Of a DNA stretch of 64,000 bases, positions 1 to 9,105 are shown one piece after another. Source of the DNA: Aeromonas veronii (GTDB lineage: Bacteria > Pseudomonadota > Gammaproteobacteria > Enterobacterales > Aeromonadaceae); NCBI RefSeq assembly GCF_040215105.1, contig NZ_CP157875.1, positions 213,501 to 277,500 on the forward strand, read 5' to 3'. The notes below the pieces were generated by a model. It made no database searches, was not told the DNA's origin, and saw only the letters and a program-made list of their open reading frames with translations. The position numbers were made by a program, and so were the translations under genes. The stretch's first letter is position 1. The number at the start of each line of letters is the position of its first letter.

Positions 1-347
1 CCGTTGCGATCCAGCGCACGCACCTTGACCCACTCGGCGCGCGGCACCAGGGCACGGCTGCCGGGAACGGAGAGGCAACCCTCTTCGATGCCGGTGCTGC
101 CGGACTGTTCCAGGATCTCGGGGTTGATCAGCACCAGCTGATCCTCGCGGTCTTCGGAGACGTCGATCACTATGATGCGCTGATGAATGTCCACCTGAGT
201 CGCGGCCAGGCCGATGCCTTCCTCCGCGTACATGGTTTCGAACATATCATCTACAATCTGTTGTAACTCGGGTGTAATGGTCTCGACAGGGGCTGCGATG
301 GTACGCAGACGCTCATCGGGGAAACGCAATACATCTAGAATGGCCAT
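1..347 (-). CDS. def: Peptide deformylase (3' part outside window)
   Basis: Removes the N-terminal formyl group from nascent proteins in the cytoplasm using a metal-bound hydrolase site. Only the first 115 codons lie in the window. The reading begins [16 protein letters not shown] and contains the family motif GIGLAATQ (metal-site motif 1) and EGCLSVPG (motif 2, with the metal-binding Cys). The HEXXH motif would lie beyond the window edge. The start is the ATG whose complement is at 345-347. It diverges from the LysM gene, and together with dprA-smg-yrdD-tsaC this matches the E. coli def/dprA neighbourhood. Confidence 0.96.
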   Translation of the reverse strand, partial: MAILDVLRFPDERLRTIAAPVETITPELQQIVDDMFETMYAEEGIGLAATQVDIHQRIIVIDVSEDREDQLVLINPEILEQSGSTGIEEGCLSVPGSRALVPRAEWVKVRALDRN

Positions 348-455
348 AATTTTTTCTTTGGTTTCGTATAAATGCAGTCAATATTGACGTAATTCTAGTC
401 ATTTACGCCGACAAAAAACAGCAACACTTTGCGAGCAGAAATAACAGGGAGTGTT

Positions 456-1544
456 ATGTATCTGAAGCAAACCATCCTCGCGTGCCTGACGGCAGCCCTG
501 ACGAGCGGCGCTCTGGCGGCGCCACTGGCCTTGAAAGCCGGTCATCCCGACAACTATGTGGTGCAAAAGGGCGACACCCTTTGGGACATCTCGGGCCAGT
601 TTCTGGCCGAACCCTGGCTATGGCCACGGCTCTGGAACATCAATCCCCAGATTGCCAATCCCCACTGGATCTATCCGGGCGATGTGCTGCAACTGAGTTG
701 GGTCAATGGGGAGCCTCGTCTCGGCAAGGCCAGTCAGGGGGGCAAGCAGGTCATCCATCTCTCTCCCAAGAACCGCTATGAGAACAAGGCCAATCCGGTG
801 CCGACCTTGCCGCTCAGCGAGATAGGCCCCTTCCTGCAGACGGATCACATCCTGGCCAACAATCAGCAGGCGAAAGAGATGCCCTATGTGCTTGGCAACA
901 ACGAGAAGCACATCGGCATGCTGGAAGGGGATACCCTCTATGTGCGGGGGACGCTGATCCCGGGTCAGCACTACGGTGTCTATCATCCCGGAACAGTCTA
1001 CAAGGACAAGCAGACCGGGGAGTCGCTTGGGCAGGAGGCGGTCTTCGTCGGTGTGGTGCGGGCCGAGGAGCAGTTGCCCGACAACACCACCAGAGTGACC
1101 CTGGCCCAGAGTCGGCGGGAAGTCTATCAGGGGGACAAGGTGATGCCGCTGCCGCCCCAGGAGGCCCTCACCGCCGTCTTCATGCCCAAGGAGGCGCCCG
1201 TGATCAGCCCGGGCTACGTGATCGAGCTGCCGAGCAAGGCTCGCGGAGGTGGCAAGTTTGACGTGGTGCTCATCAACAAGGGGCTCAGAGACAGCGTCTC
1301 TCCCGGCGATGTGCTGGACATCCAGCGCCCCGGCGCCGAGATGGTGGACAAGAATGGCAAGGTCTCTTACCGCGAATACGCCTCCGTCTATGACAAGGCG
1401 TTCTATTCTGCCGGCAAGTCTTCCCTGCCGTCAGAATCCGTGGCCAGGGTCATGCTGTTCAAGGTGTATGACAAGCTGAGCTATGGCCTCATCCTGCAGA
1501 GCCGCGAGCTGGTGAGCTCGGGTTACCAGGTCAGCAACTTCTGA
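456..1544 (+). CDS. LysM peptidoglycan-binding domain protein, exported
   Basis: A 362-residue protein with a signal peptide (residues 1-21, probable cleavage after ALA) and a single N-terminal LysM domain at about residues 34-80 (VVQKGDTLWDIS followed by PGDVLQL), so it probably binds peptidoglycan in the periplasm. The rest, about residues 90-362, has no motif I can name. A TTG lies in frame upstream at 429, but ATG 456 has a good ribosome site (CAGGGAG) and starts directly at the signal peptide. It lies between def and dprA, one base before the dprA start, so it is probably co-transcribed with dprA. Enzymatic function is not evident. Confidence 0.88.
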   Translation: MYLKQTILACLTAALTSGALAAPLALKAGHPDNYVVQKGDTLWDISGQFLAEPWLWPRLWNINPQIANPHWIYPGDVLQLSWVNGEPRLGKASQGGKQVIHLSPKNRYENKANPVPTLPLSEIGPFLQTDHILANNQQAKEMPYVLGNNEKHIGMLEGDTLYVRGTLIPGQHYGVYHPGTVYKDKQTGESLGQEAVFVGVVRAEEQLPDNTTRVTLAQSRREVYQGDKVMPLPPQEALTAVFMPKEAPVISPGYVIELPSKARGGGKFDVVLINKGLRDSVSPGDVLDIQRPGAEMVDKNGKVSYREYASVYDKAFYSAGKSSLPSESVARVMLFKVYDKLSYGLILQSRELVSSGYQVSNF

Positions 1545-1545
1545 C

Positions 1546-2661
1546 GTGTCGGCGCCTCTCGATCGCCTCGCCCTGTGGTTGACCCTGAATGCGGTGAGTG
1601 GCATAGGGCCGGTGACCGCCGCCCGCCTGCTGGGCCGCTGCCATGATGACATTGCGGCCCTGTTCGAGGGCGACGATGGTCAGTTGCGAGCCATGGGGCT
1701 CGATGAGCATCAGCTTCGGCAACTCAGGTGGCCGGGCCCCGAGGTGGAACAGGGGCTGCGCTGGGCCAGTCAGCCCGCTCATCATCTCATCTGCCTCGAT
1801 TCTCCGCTTTACCCTTCCCTGTTGAAACAGATCCCGGCTGCCCCCTTGCTGCTCTATTGCCGCGGGGATCTGTCTGCGCTGGCATTGCCGCAGTTGGCCA
1901 TGGTGGGCACCCGTCACCCCACCTATGCGGGCAAGGACAACGCCGCCCGCCTGTGTGCGGAGTTGGTAGCGTGCGGCTTGGCCATCACCTCCGGGCTGGC
2001 CCTCGGCATCGACGGTGTCTGTCATCAACAGGCACTAGCGGCAGGAGGAGCGACGCTGGCGGTGCTGGGCTCTGGGCTCGACTGCCTCTATCCCAAGCGC
2101 CATCAGGGACTGGCGGAACAGATCCTGGCGCAAGGTGGCCTGCTCATCTCCGAGCTGGCGCCGGACAAGGGGCCCTTGGCCGAACACTTCCCACGTCGCA
2201 ACCGCATCATCAGTGGCTTGTCGCTGGGTACCCTGGTGGTGGAAGCGGCGGAACAGAGCGGCTCTCTCATCACGGCCCGCTATGCCCTGGAACAGGGGCG
2301 CGAGGTGTTCGCCGTACCCGGCGCCCCGCAGAACGCCCAGGCGGCGGGTTGCAATCGGCTCATTCAGCAAGGGGCCAAGCTGGTGCTGGCAGCGGCCGAT
2401 ATTCTGGAGGAGCTGCCGATGCTGGCAGCCGCAGTGGGGGCCACCCGCCCCGTCCCCGAGGCTTCGCATAATAGCGAATTGCCTTATGCCGATTTGTTGG
2501 ATAACGTAGATTATGAAGCCACGAGCGTGGATACCGTTGCCGAGCGGTCCCGGCTTCCTGTCGAGCAGGTTCTCGGCAGGTTGGTAGAGCTGGAGCTGGC
2601 CGGTGCAGTGATGGCGGTAGCCGGTGGATACGTCAGAACGAGGAGGGCGAATCATGTTTGA
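1546..2661 (+). CDS. dprA: DNA-processing protein DprA (Smf)
   Basis: Binds incoming single-stranded DNA during natural transformation and loads RecA. The 371-residue protein has the Rossmann-like core with SGLALGID (residues 149-156) and FPRRNR (215-220), which form the DNA-binding surface, and a C-terminal winged-helix region (about 312-368). The start is taken as GTG 1546, two bases after the LysM gene ends; no ATG is better placed. Its 3' end overlaps smg by 8 bases, implying translational coupling. Length is normal for the family. Confidence 0.95.
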   Translation: MSAPLDRLALWLTLNAVSGIGPVTAARLLGRCHDDIAALFEGDDGQLRAMGLDEHQLRQLRWPGPEVEQGLRWASQPAHHLICLDSPLYPSLLKQIPAAPLLLYCRGDLSALALPQLAMVGTRHPTYAGKDNAARLCAELVACGLAITSGLALGIDGVCHQQALAAGGATLAVLGSGLDCLYPKRHQGLAEQILAQGGLLISELAPDKGPLAEHFPRRNRIISGLSLGTLVVEAAEQSGSLITARYALEQGREVFAVPGAPQNAQAAGCNRLIQQGAKLVLAAADILEELPMLAAAVGATRPVPEASHNSELPYADLLDNVDYEATSVDTVAERSRLPVEQVLGRLVELELAGAVMAVAGGYVRTRRANHV

Positions 2662-3127
2662 TGTATTGATGTACCTTTTCGAGACCTACATCCACAGCGA
2701 TGCAGATGTGATGGTCGAGCAGGATGAACTCACCGACGAACTGAGCCGGGCCGGTTTCAATCAGGACGAAATCGAGAAGGCGCTCAACTGGCTGGAACGG
2801 CTGGCCAATCTGCACGACAGCGAGCGGGAGGTCTATGTGACCGCCAGCGCGCAAGGCTCGATGCGGATCTATGCCCCGCAAGAGCTGGTCCGCCTCAGCA
2901 CCGAGTGCCGTGGTTTCCTGCTGTTCCTGGAACAGGCCCAGGTGCTCAATGCCGAAACCCGCGAGATCTGTATTGAACGCCTGCTCGAACTGGATAAACC
3001 GGATATCGAGCTGGATGATCTCAAGTGGGTAGTCATGATGGTTCTTTTCAACGTGCCAGGCAGTGAAAACGCCTACCAGCAGATGGAAGAGCTGGTGTTT
3101 GATGAGTCAGACGGCGTCATTCACTGA
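2654..3127 (+). CDS. smg: Smg/DUF494 family protein
   Basis: A 157-residue protein beginning MFDVLMYLFETYIHSD, the conserved Smg opening, and matching the usual length of this family. Its function is not established; it is nearly always found beside dprA and yrdD/topA-like zinc-finger genes in gammaproteobacteria. The ATG overlaps the end of dprA and has a strong AGGAGGG ribosome site inside the dprA coding sequence, which decides the start. It is acidic, with no signal peptide or membrane segment. Confidence 0.93.
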   Translation: MFDVLMYLFETYIHSDADVMVEQDELTDELSRAGFNQDEIEKALNWLERLANLHDSEREVYVTASAQGSMRIYAPQELVRLSTECRGFLLFLEQAQVLNAETREICIERLLELDKPDIELDDLKWVVMMVLFNVPGSENAYQQMEELVFDESDGVIH

Positions 3128-3182
3128 CAGTCCGGCGCCGCGCTGGTAGAATTCAGGCCATCTGGATTTCGAGGCGCGGCCC

Positions 3183-3740
3183 ATGTCAAAGATCGATCAC
3201 CACCTGTTTTCAGCCCACGAGCCTGCGTTCGAGCGAGAGCCGTGCCCGCAGTGTGGTGCCGAGCTGGTGATCCGCCAGGGCAAGCATGGCCCCTTCCTGG
3301 GCTGTTCCGCCTATCCCGCCTGCGACCATATCCGCTCCCTCACTCCGTCTGGCCGCGATATCGAGAAGGTGCTGGAGGGGTCGGCCTGCCCGGATTGCGG
3401 TCAGCCCCTTGCCATCAAGAAGGGGCGCTACGGCCTCTTCGTCGGCTGCACCCAGTACCCGGCCTGTCAGCATATCGAATCCCTGCAGGAGAGTGACGAT
3501 ACCCAGATCCTCTGCCCCGAGTGCGGCAAGGGTCACCTGGTGAGTCGCACCTCCCGTTATGGCAAACAGTTCTACTCCTGCGACGGCTACCCCCACTGCA
3601 AATATGTGGTGAACGACAAGCCGATCCCCATGCCCTGCCCCCAGTGTGGCTGGGGCATCATGGTGGAGAAAAAAGTGCGGGGGACGCTGAGCTGGATCTG
3701 TCCGCAAAAGAAATGCGGCCATCAGAGCGAGCGGGTATAA
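3183..3740 (+). CDS. yrdD: Topoisomerase I-type zinc-finger protein YrdD
   Basis: A 185-residue protein made of four C4 zinc-ribbon repeats: C21/C24/C41/C47, C69/C72/C89/C95, C111/C114/C133/C139 and C152/C155/C173/C178. These resemble the C-terminal zinc domains of DNA topoisomerase I without the catalytic part. It is probably nucleic-acid binding, but the biological role is unknown. Gene order smg-yrdD-tsaC is the same as in E. coli. All cysteine pairs are intact. Confidence 0.93.
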   Translation: MSKIDHHLFSAHEPAFEREPCPQCGAELVIRQGKHGPFLGCSAYPACDHIRSLTPSGRDIEKVLEGSACPDCGQPLAIKKGRYGLFVGCTQYPACQHIESLQESDDTQILCPECGKGHLVSRTSRYGKQFYSCDGYPHCKYVVNDKPIPMPCPQCGWGIMVEKKVRGTLSWICPQKKCGHQSERV

Positions 3741-3899
3741 TCCCGCCGCCGTAACCAAATTGAAACATCATGGGTACCAGCGCCTGGCGGTATCAGGGTT
3801 GCCCCATGGGGGATCCCCTGTCTGCCGTGCCATTCCCCTGTCTGATGTCGGCTCAACCTGAACCTGTGACGAGGTGGCAGCCAGACTGCCGCATTTCCT

Positions 3900-4460
3900 A
3901 TGCAAAACGAATTTGAACAAGCGGTTGCCGCTCTGCGTGCGGACGGGGTGATTGCCTATGCGACCGAGGCCGTGTTCGGCCTGGGATGTGATCCAGACTC
4001 CGAGCAGGCCGTACAGCGCCTGCTGACCATCAAGCAGCGGCCGGTGGAGAAGGGACTGATCCTGATCGCCGCCGATCTGGCGCAGTTGCAGGCGTACGTC
4101 GATCTCAGCCAGCTCAGCACCGAGCAGCTGGCACGGGTTGAGGCGAGCTGGCCTGGCCCCTTCACCTGGATCATGCCGGCCCGCCCCACTACCCCTGCTT
4201 GGCTGACCGGCCGTTTCGATACCCTGGCGGTGCGCGTGAGTGGCCATCCCCAGGTGCAGGCCCTGTGTCGCACCTATGGCAAGCCCCTGGTTTCCACCAG
4301 TGCCAACCTGACCGGTGAGGAGCCCGCCCGCAGCACCGCCGAGATCGGTGCCCCGCTGGCAGACATGCTGGCTTATGTATTGCCGGGGAGCGTCGGTGGA
4401 CAGGCCAATCCATCCGAGATCAAGGACGCCAGAACCGGCGCCATCATCCGTCCCTCCTGA
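3900..4460 (+). CDS. tsaC: Threonylcarbamoyl-AMP synthase TsaC
   Basis: Makes L-threonylcarbamoyl-AMP from threonine, bicarbonate and ATP, the first step in forming t6A37 on tRNAs that read ANN codons. The 186-residue protein has the YrdC/Sua5 fold hallmarks: the [11 protein letters not shown] segment near residues 22-32, [13 protein letters not shown] (about 45-57), WPGPFTWI and the STSANLTG segment. It is the short TsaC form without the Sua5 C-terminal domain. There is no clear ribosome site before the ATG. Confidence 0.95.
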   Translation: MQNEFEQAVAALRADGVIAYATEAVFGLGCDPDSEQAVQRLLTIKQRPVEKGLILIAADLAQLQAYVDLSQLSTEQLARVEASWPGPFTWIMPARPTTPAWLTGRFDTLAVRVSGHPQVQALCRTYGKPLVSTSANLTGEEPARSTAEIGAPLADMLAYVLPGSVGGQANPSEIKDARTGAIIRPS

Positions 4461-5459
<999 letters not shown>

Positions 5460-5462
5460 CGC

Positions 5463-5484
5463 AAGGGGCCGGCAGGCCCCTTTT
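5463..5484 (+). terminator. Intrinsic terminator after hemF
   Basis: Stem AAGGGGCC, loop GGCA, stem GGCCCCTT, continuing into a short T-run, four bases after the hemF stop codon. Confidence 0.8.
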
Positions 5485-5560
5485 CGTTGCCGATTTTTGG
5501 CTTGTTCCAGGGCAGGAAAACCCGTTAAATCGGGGCATACCCTTCTGATGGAATTCCCCG

Positions 5561-6382
5561 ATGGATCGTTATCTGGTTTTTGGCCACCCGGTGCGCCACA
5601 GCAAGTCCCCCTTCATCCATACCCTGTTTGCCCGCCAGACTCAGCAAGCGCTGGAGTATGGCCTGGCCGAGCCCGCCCCTGCTGAGTTTGAGACCAGCCT
5701 GCGCGCTTTCTTCGCCGAGGGGGGCAAGGGCTGCAACGTGACGGTCCCCTTCAAGGAGCAGGCCTTCGCCCTGGTGGACAGGTTGAGTCCAAGAGCCAGG
5801 CGAGCGGGGGCCGTCAATACCATCAAGCTGACCGATGACGGCGTGCTGCTGGGGGACAACACGGATGGGGCCGGGCTGGTGGCGGATCTCAAGTCTCACG
5901 GGGTGGCCCTGACAGGAAGCCGTATCCTGCTGCTCGGCGCCGGTGGTGCCGCCAGGGGCTGTCTGGCCCCTCTGCTGGCCGAGAGGCCGAGCGAGCTGGT
6001 GATCGCCAACCGTACCCAGGCCAAGGCGGCCCGACTCGCCGAGGAGTTTCAGGATCTGGGGGCTATTCAGGCCGTGGCTTATGAGGCATTGCAGGGGCCC
6101 TTCGATCTCGTCATCAACTCCACCTCCGCCAGCCTGCAGGGGGATCTTCCTCCTCTCTCCCCTGCTCTGATCCACGGTGATATTGCCATCTACGACATGA
6201 TGTATGGAGCCACCGATACCCCCTTCATCGCCTGGGCCAAGTCCCACGGAGCACGGCTCACCATGGATGGGCTCGGCATGCTGGTGGAGCAGGCGGCGGA
6301 GGCCTTTACCGTGTGGCGCGGTCTGCGTCCCGGAACTAAACAGGTATTGAGAGAACTGAAACGCAATCTGGGGATCCTGTGA
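5561..6382 (+). CDS. aroE: Shikimate dehydrogenase (NADP+)
   Basis: Reduces 3-dehydroshikimate to shikimate in aromatic amino acid synthesis. The 273-residue protein shows the substrate motif HSKSPFIH (residues 13-20), the catalytic Lys65 in NVTVPFKEQ, catalytic Asp102 in NTDGAGL, and the nucleotide-binding glycine loop LLGAGGAA (about 124-131). The ATG at 5561 gives the conserved [11 protein letters not shown] opening. Its stop overlaps the GTG of the following yrdB-like reading frame (GTGA), as expected for a coupled aroE-yrdB pair. Confidence 0.96.
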   Translation: MDRYLVFGHPVRHSKSPFIHTLFARQTQQALEYGLAEPAPAEFETSLRAFFAEGGKGCNVTVPFKEQAFALVDRLSPRARRAGAVNTIKLTDDGVLLGDNTDGAGLVADLKSHGVALTGSRILLLGAGGAARGCLAPLLAERPSELVIANRTQAKAARLAEEFQDLGAIQAVAYEALQGPFDLVINSTSASLQGDLPPLSPALIHGDIAIYDMMYGATDTPFIAWAKSHGARLTMDGLGMLVEQAAEAFTVWRGLRPGTKQVLRELKRNLGIL

Positions 6383-6632
6383 ATCAAGGCATACTCTTTC
6401 CCGATCTGATGAGTTGGGAAGAACAGGCGCAGCGAGTCCATTTCCCGGCCCAGTGGCAAGGATCGACTGCTACATCAGTCGGCGGAGACTGGAGAAACTG
6501 GCAGGTCTGAGCCTAGCCCGGGAGGAGGAGATCCTCAAAGCTTTTGAGGCCCTGCGCTTTGACATCGAGGAAATGACTGAAAAACTCATTGAAGAACAAT
6601 CGTTTGGTGAAGATGGCGCCATCTGTTTATAG
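6379..6632 (+). pseudogene. yrdB: DUF1488 (YrdB-like) gene with a -1 frameshift
   Basis: The GTG at 6379 opens [20 protein letters not shown], matching the YrdB start, but this frame ends after 43 codons at a TGA near 6508. The rest of the family (IDCYISRRRLEKLAG and onward to the acidic C-terminus ending at 6632) is in the neighbouring frame. One base inserted around 6459-6462, restoring Trp-Gln-Gly-Ile-Asp-Cys, would give one continuous protein of about 85 residues, the usual YrdB length. This is either a real frameshift or a sequencing error. Function of the family is unknown. Confidence 0.8.
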
Positions 6633-6729
6633 ATTCTTCAAGTTTTTTTCTGATGCAGCGGAACTTGAGAGGGAAATGGCTGACTAACTAGATAGTTGAG
6701 GAAGTGCTAGCTAGTCACCTTTTATAACG

Positions 6730-6757
6730 CCCCGGTCATCGTACTGGGGATTTTTTT
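6730..6757 (+). terminator. Intrinsic terminator of the dprA-aroE-yrdB strand
   Basis: CCCCGG, an 8-base loop, CTGGGG (one G-U pair), then seven T. It lies about 100 bases after the yrdB stop and probably ends the upstream operon, although an independent short RNA ending here cannot be excluded. Confidence 0.7.
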
Positions 6758-6777
6758 ATCTACATGAAAATTAAGAG

Positions 6778-6820
6778 AATTTATGTAATCTATTTTTCGT
6801 GAAACTAAATTACATAAATT
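6778..6820. repeat. Perfect 12-bp inverted repeat upstream of the Spot 42 promoter
   Basis: AATTTATGTAAT at 6778-6789 and its exact reverse complement at 6809-6820 are separated by 19 bases. The right arm ends just upstream of the proposed -35 of spf. It is placed like an operator for a dimeric regulator or a looped pair of half sites; no T-run follows, so it is not a terminator. Confidence 0.7.
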
Positions 6821-6822
6821 AC

Positions 6823-6851
6823 TTTCACTTTCTGCTGCTTTGCTGTACAGT
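6823..6851 (+). promoter_or_regulatory. Promoter of Spot 42
   Basis: TTTCAC (6823-6828) and TACAGT (6846-6851) are spaced by 17 bases and place the start at about 6859, exactly where the conserved Spot 42 5' end begins. Confidence 0.65.
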
Positions 6852-6858
6852 TCTCTGC

Positions 6859-6962
6859 GTAGGGTACAGAGGTAAGATGTTCTATCTTTCAGACCTTTTA
6901 TTTCACGTAATTGAATGTGGCTGAATAGCAGCCCCGATGAGTCATCGTCGGGGCGTTTTTTT
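6859..6962 (+). ncRNA. spf: Spot 42 regulatory RNA
   Basis: An Hfq-dependent trans-acting RNA that in E. coli represses secondary carbon-source genes and is itself repressed by CRP-cAMP. From 6859 the sequence matches the E. coli RNA as I recall it: the 5' GTAGGGTACAGAGGTAAGAT, then the CTTTCAGACCTTTTA single-stranded region, then a terminator hairpin (GCCCCGATGA / TCATCGTCGGGGC) and a T-run ending about 6962. The length of about 104 bases fits. It lies next to engB, as in E. coli. Confidence 0.95.
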
Positions 6963-7005
6963 ATGCTAGTTGTTTAGAGTAAATGCTTTAATTCACCCAG
7001 TTTTT

Positions 7006-7131
7006 TGCTAGAATGAGGGCCTTTCTTGAGGAAAACCAATCGTCTTTGTTCTCGAGAATTAGCTTTTTCCCAATTTTTTGAATTGATTGCTTAGGGCCAG
7101 TCTTGCGGATCGCAGCACTGGCCTCATTTTT
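7006..7131 (+). ncRNA. Candidate small RNA downstream of Spot 42
   Basis: An extended -10 element (TG-C-TAGAAT, 7006-7014) is followed about 85 bases later by a strong terminator: GGCCAGT (7095-7101) pairs with ACTGGCC (7117-7123), with an inner TGCG/CGCA stem, then TTTTT. There is no open reading frame with a ribosome site. A T-rich central part and a CAATT/AATTG mini-hairpin precede the terminator, as is common in Hfq-binding RNAs. The transcript would run from about 7020 to 7131. I do not recognise a named family; this is inferred only from promoter plus terminator. Confidence 0.5.
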
Positions 7132-7421
7132 GTCCTCTCCCCGCCCATCCCTTCGTTGTGTTGTAATAAAATTTCAGTTTTGTTCTTGTTTGGCCTCAAA
7201 AAGGCTCTGTACGACAAGAATTCTGAAAACGCTACCAGAGCGGCAATAAGTTAATTATTGCTACATTTAAAGCGGCTATCACATTGATTATCAATGATTC
7301 CATACCCTGAGAGGGGGCGTCATTGCGTGTCGAGATACGGGGGAGATAGGCGGGAGAGAAACTGAAAGTCTTTCAATCAGCGGAGAACCAACTCCGCTCA
7401 TTGCACCGAGGTGGGGAGTGC
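7132..7421. other. Intergenic region with no recognised gene
   Basis: No reading frame or structured RNA is clear here. The one notable element is an exact 7-1-7 palindrome, CATTGAT-T-ATCAATG, at 7282-7296. The segment lies downstream of engB (minus strand) and of the candidate sRNA. Confidence 0.6.
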
Positions 7422-8078
7422 TTACTCCTCGATCTGATCCTCTTCATCACTGTCTGCCGGCTCGTTGTCGGCTCCGGACAGATACCAGCCGGTCAGGGTC
7501 TGGGCCAGCTTCTCGACACCGATATTGGTGAGGGAAGAGAAGGCTTCCACCTGGATCTGCGGACCCAGCTCCGCCACCGCCTGGCGAACCTTGATGACCT
7601 GATTGTTGCGAGGGCCCGGGCTCAGCTTGTCTGCCTTGGTGAGCAGCAGCATGACGGGCAGTTCGCGGTGGGCGCTCCACTCCAGCATATTCATGTCGGT
7701 CTCTTTGAGCGGGTGGCGGATGTCCATCAGGATCACCAGCCCTTTCAAGGACTCACGGCGCTGGAGATATTCTGCCAGCGACTTTTGCCACTTCAGCTTC
7801 ATTTCCAGCGGGACCTGGGCATAACCGTAGCCCGGCAGATCCACCAGACGCTTGCCCGGTTCCAGCTCGAACAGGTTGATCAGCTGGGTGCGGCCTGGGG
7901 TCTTACTGGTGCGGGCCAGGTTCTTGTGCTTGGTCAGGGTATTCAATGCTGACGACTTGCCGGCGTTGGAGCGACCGGCGAACGCAATCTCGACACCCCC
8001 GTCATTCGGCAGGTGGCGGATATCGGGTGCGCTGGTCACAAAATGCACCTTATTGAAATTCAGAGTTTGTGTATCCAA
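7422..8078 (-). CDS. engB: Ribosome biogenesis GTPase EngB (YihA/YsxC)
   Basis: An essential GTPase acting in large ribosomal subunit assembly. The 218-residue protein has the G1 loop GRSNAGKS (residues 35-42), the TxxTPGRTQ switch region (58-65), G3 DLPGYG (80-85) and G4 TKAD (147-150), followed by an acidic tail. The start is TTG at 8078: it has a TAGGGAA ribosome site and the aligned N-terminus fits the family, and there is no ATG nearby. It lies beside spf, as in E. coli. Confidence 0.95.
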   Translation of the reverse strand: MDTQTLNFNKVHFVTSAPDIRHLPNDGGVEIAFAGRSNAGKSSALNTLTKHKNLARTSKTPGRTQLINLFELEPGKRLVDLPGYGYAQVPLEMKLKWQKSLAEYLQRRESLKGLVILMDIRHPLKETDMNMLEWSAHRELPVMLLLTKADKLSPGPRNNQVIKVRQAVAELGPQIQVEAFSSLTNIGVEKLAQTLTGWYLSGADNEPADSDEEDQIEE

Positions 8079-8165
8079 CGTAAATTCCCTATAGAGAGAG
8101 AGGGTTATGAGTTACTTTATTGTAAAATCGTGTAAAATAGCGTCGCTTATACGCGTTTATTTTAA

Positions 8166-8183
8166 CATGCCTTCGGCGGCATG
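8166..8183 (+). repeat. Hairpin in the cytochrome c4 5' leader
   Basis: CATGCC (8166-8171) pairs with GGCATG (8178-8183) around a six-base loop, about 40 bases before the start codon. It is not followed by a T-run, so it may affect mRNA stability or translation. Confidence 0.45.
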
Positions 8184-8220
8184 GGATCTGGAAGCCTAAT
8201 AACGAGAAAGTTGGAACGCC

Positions 8221-8838
8221 ATGAAGAACCTAGTCATTACACTTGCTCTGATGGTTGGCGTAATTGGGATGGCACAAGCCAAGGGCGATGCCACAGCGGG
8301 ACAAACCAAGGCTGCTATCTGTGCAGCTTGCCATGGACCGGACGGCAACAGCCCAGTCGACATGTATCCCAAGATTGCTGGTCAGCACGCATCATATATC
8401 AAAAAACAATTAGTTGAACTGAAGGCTGCCGCTTCTGGCCAAACTGGCCGGGTTGCCCCCATCATGGGGCCCATGGCCTTGCCCCTGTCCGATCAGGACA
8501 TGGATGACCTGGCAGCTTACTTCTCCAGCCAGAAGGTGACGCCCCTGGCCGTGCCGGATGAGGTCGTGGCCGCCGGCAAGGCACTCTACATGGGGGGCGA
8601 CATGAGCCGGGGTCTGGCGGCATGCACCGCCTGCCATGGGCCGCGGGGATCCGGTGTCGAGCAGGCCAAGTATCCTAGCCTGTCCGGGCAGCATCCTGCC
8701 TATATCAAGGCCCAGCTGATCGCCTTCCGCAGCGCAACCCGCGAAAATGATCCCAACGGCATGATGCGGGACGTGGCCAAGAAGCTGACGGATGAAGACA
8801 TAGAGTCGCTGTCCAGGTATGTGGCTGGCTTGCACTGA
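8221..8838 (+). CDS. Diheme cytochrome c4
   Basis: A periplasmic electron carrier with two class I heme c domains, thought to pass electrons to terminal oxidases. The 205-residue protein has a signal peptide cut after AQA (residue 20), heme motifs CAACH (34-38) and CTACH (135-139), and candidate axial methionines at 82/85 and 181/182, one set per domain. Both domains show the GQHxxYIKxQL pattern typical of c4. ATG 8221 follows a GAGAAAG ribosome site. It sits between engB and the Csr RNA, whereas E. coli has no such gene there. Confidence 0.93.
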   Translation: MKNLVITLALMVGVIGMAQAKGDATAGQTKAAICAACHGPDGNSPVDMYPKIAGQHASYIKKQLVELKAAASGQTGRVAPIMGPMALPLSDQDMDDLAAYFSSQKVTPLAVPDEVVAAGKALYMGGDMSRGLAACTACHGPRGSGVEQAKYPSLSGQHPAYIKAQLIAFRSATRENDPNGMMRDVAKKLTDEDIESLSRYVAGLH

Positions 8839-8868
8839 TAACAGCTGAAACCTATCTTGTTGAAAAGT

Positions 8869-8900
8869 ACGGGGAACTCAATTGTTCCCCGTTTCTTTTT
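8869..8900 (+). terminator. Intrinsic terminator after cytochrome c4
   Basis: ACGGGGAAC and GTTCCCCGT form a 9-bp stem around a 6-base loop, followed by TTTCTTTTT. Confidence 0.85.
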
Positions 8901-8938
8901 CGCCTTTAACACCATTGGCCATAAATGGCCTGGGTTGT

Positions 8939-8956
8939 TGTAAGAGATCTCCTATT
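8939..8956 (+). promoter_or_regulatory. Possible UvrY/GacA upstream site for the Csr RNA
   Basis: TGTAAG-N6-CCTATT: the left half matches the GacA/UvrY box (TGTAAG-N6-CTTACA) exactly and the right half matches at three of six positions. It is about 165 bases upstream of the proposed RNA start, the distance typical for UvrY-controlled csrB/csrC genes. Confidence 0.4.
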
Positions 8957-9071
8957 TTCTGGTTCGGCCCCGGCTGAAACGACCCTCAGCTTTCATTTTC
9001 GAAACCATAACTTTCAAATACTTAGGCATGAATAGGCAGTTTTGTCTTCATTTGAAGAGATCTTGAGTGGA

Positions 9072-9099
9072 TTGAGCCATTCTGCCAAGTTGTTACAGT
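9072..9099 (+). promoter_or_regulatory. Promoter of the Csr-type RNA
   Basis: TTGAGC (9072-9077), 16-base spacer, TACAGT (9094-9099). It predicts a start at about 9106, just before the first GGA motif series. Confidence 0.5.
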
Positions 9100-9105
9100 G
9101 GGGGC

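Larger units (their letters stand above)
6633..6858. other. AT-rich intergenic segment before Spot 42
   Basis: No coding sequence is visible between the yrdB remnant and Spot 42. It holds a hairpin terminator (6730-6757), a perfect 12-bp inverted repeat (6778-6820) and the Spot 42 promoter. The base composition is much more AT-rich than the flanking genes. Confidence 0.75.

Noticed and set aside
6798..6815. CRP site before Spot 42 (CGTGA ... TTACA)
   Set aside because: The spacer is 7 rather than 6 bases and the halves are imperfect, so it was not called.
7282..7296. Fur box
   Set aside because: Geometry fits a 7-1-7 site, but the bases do not match the Fur consensus (GATAATGATAATCATTATC); reported only as a palindrome.
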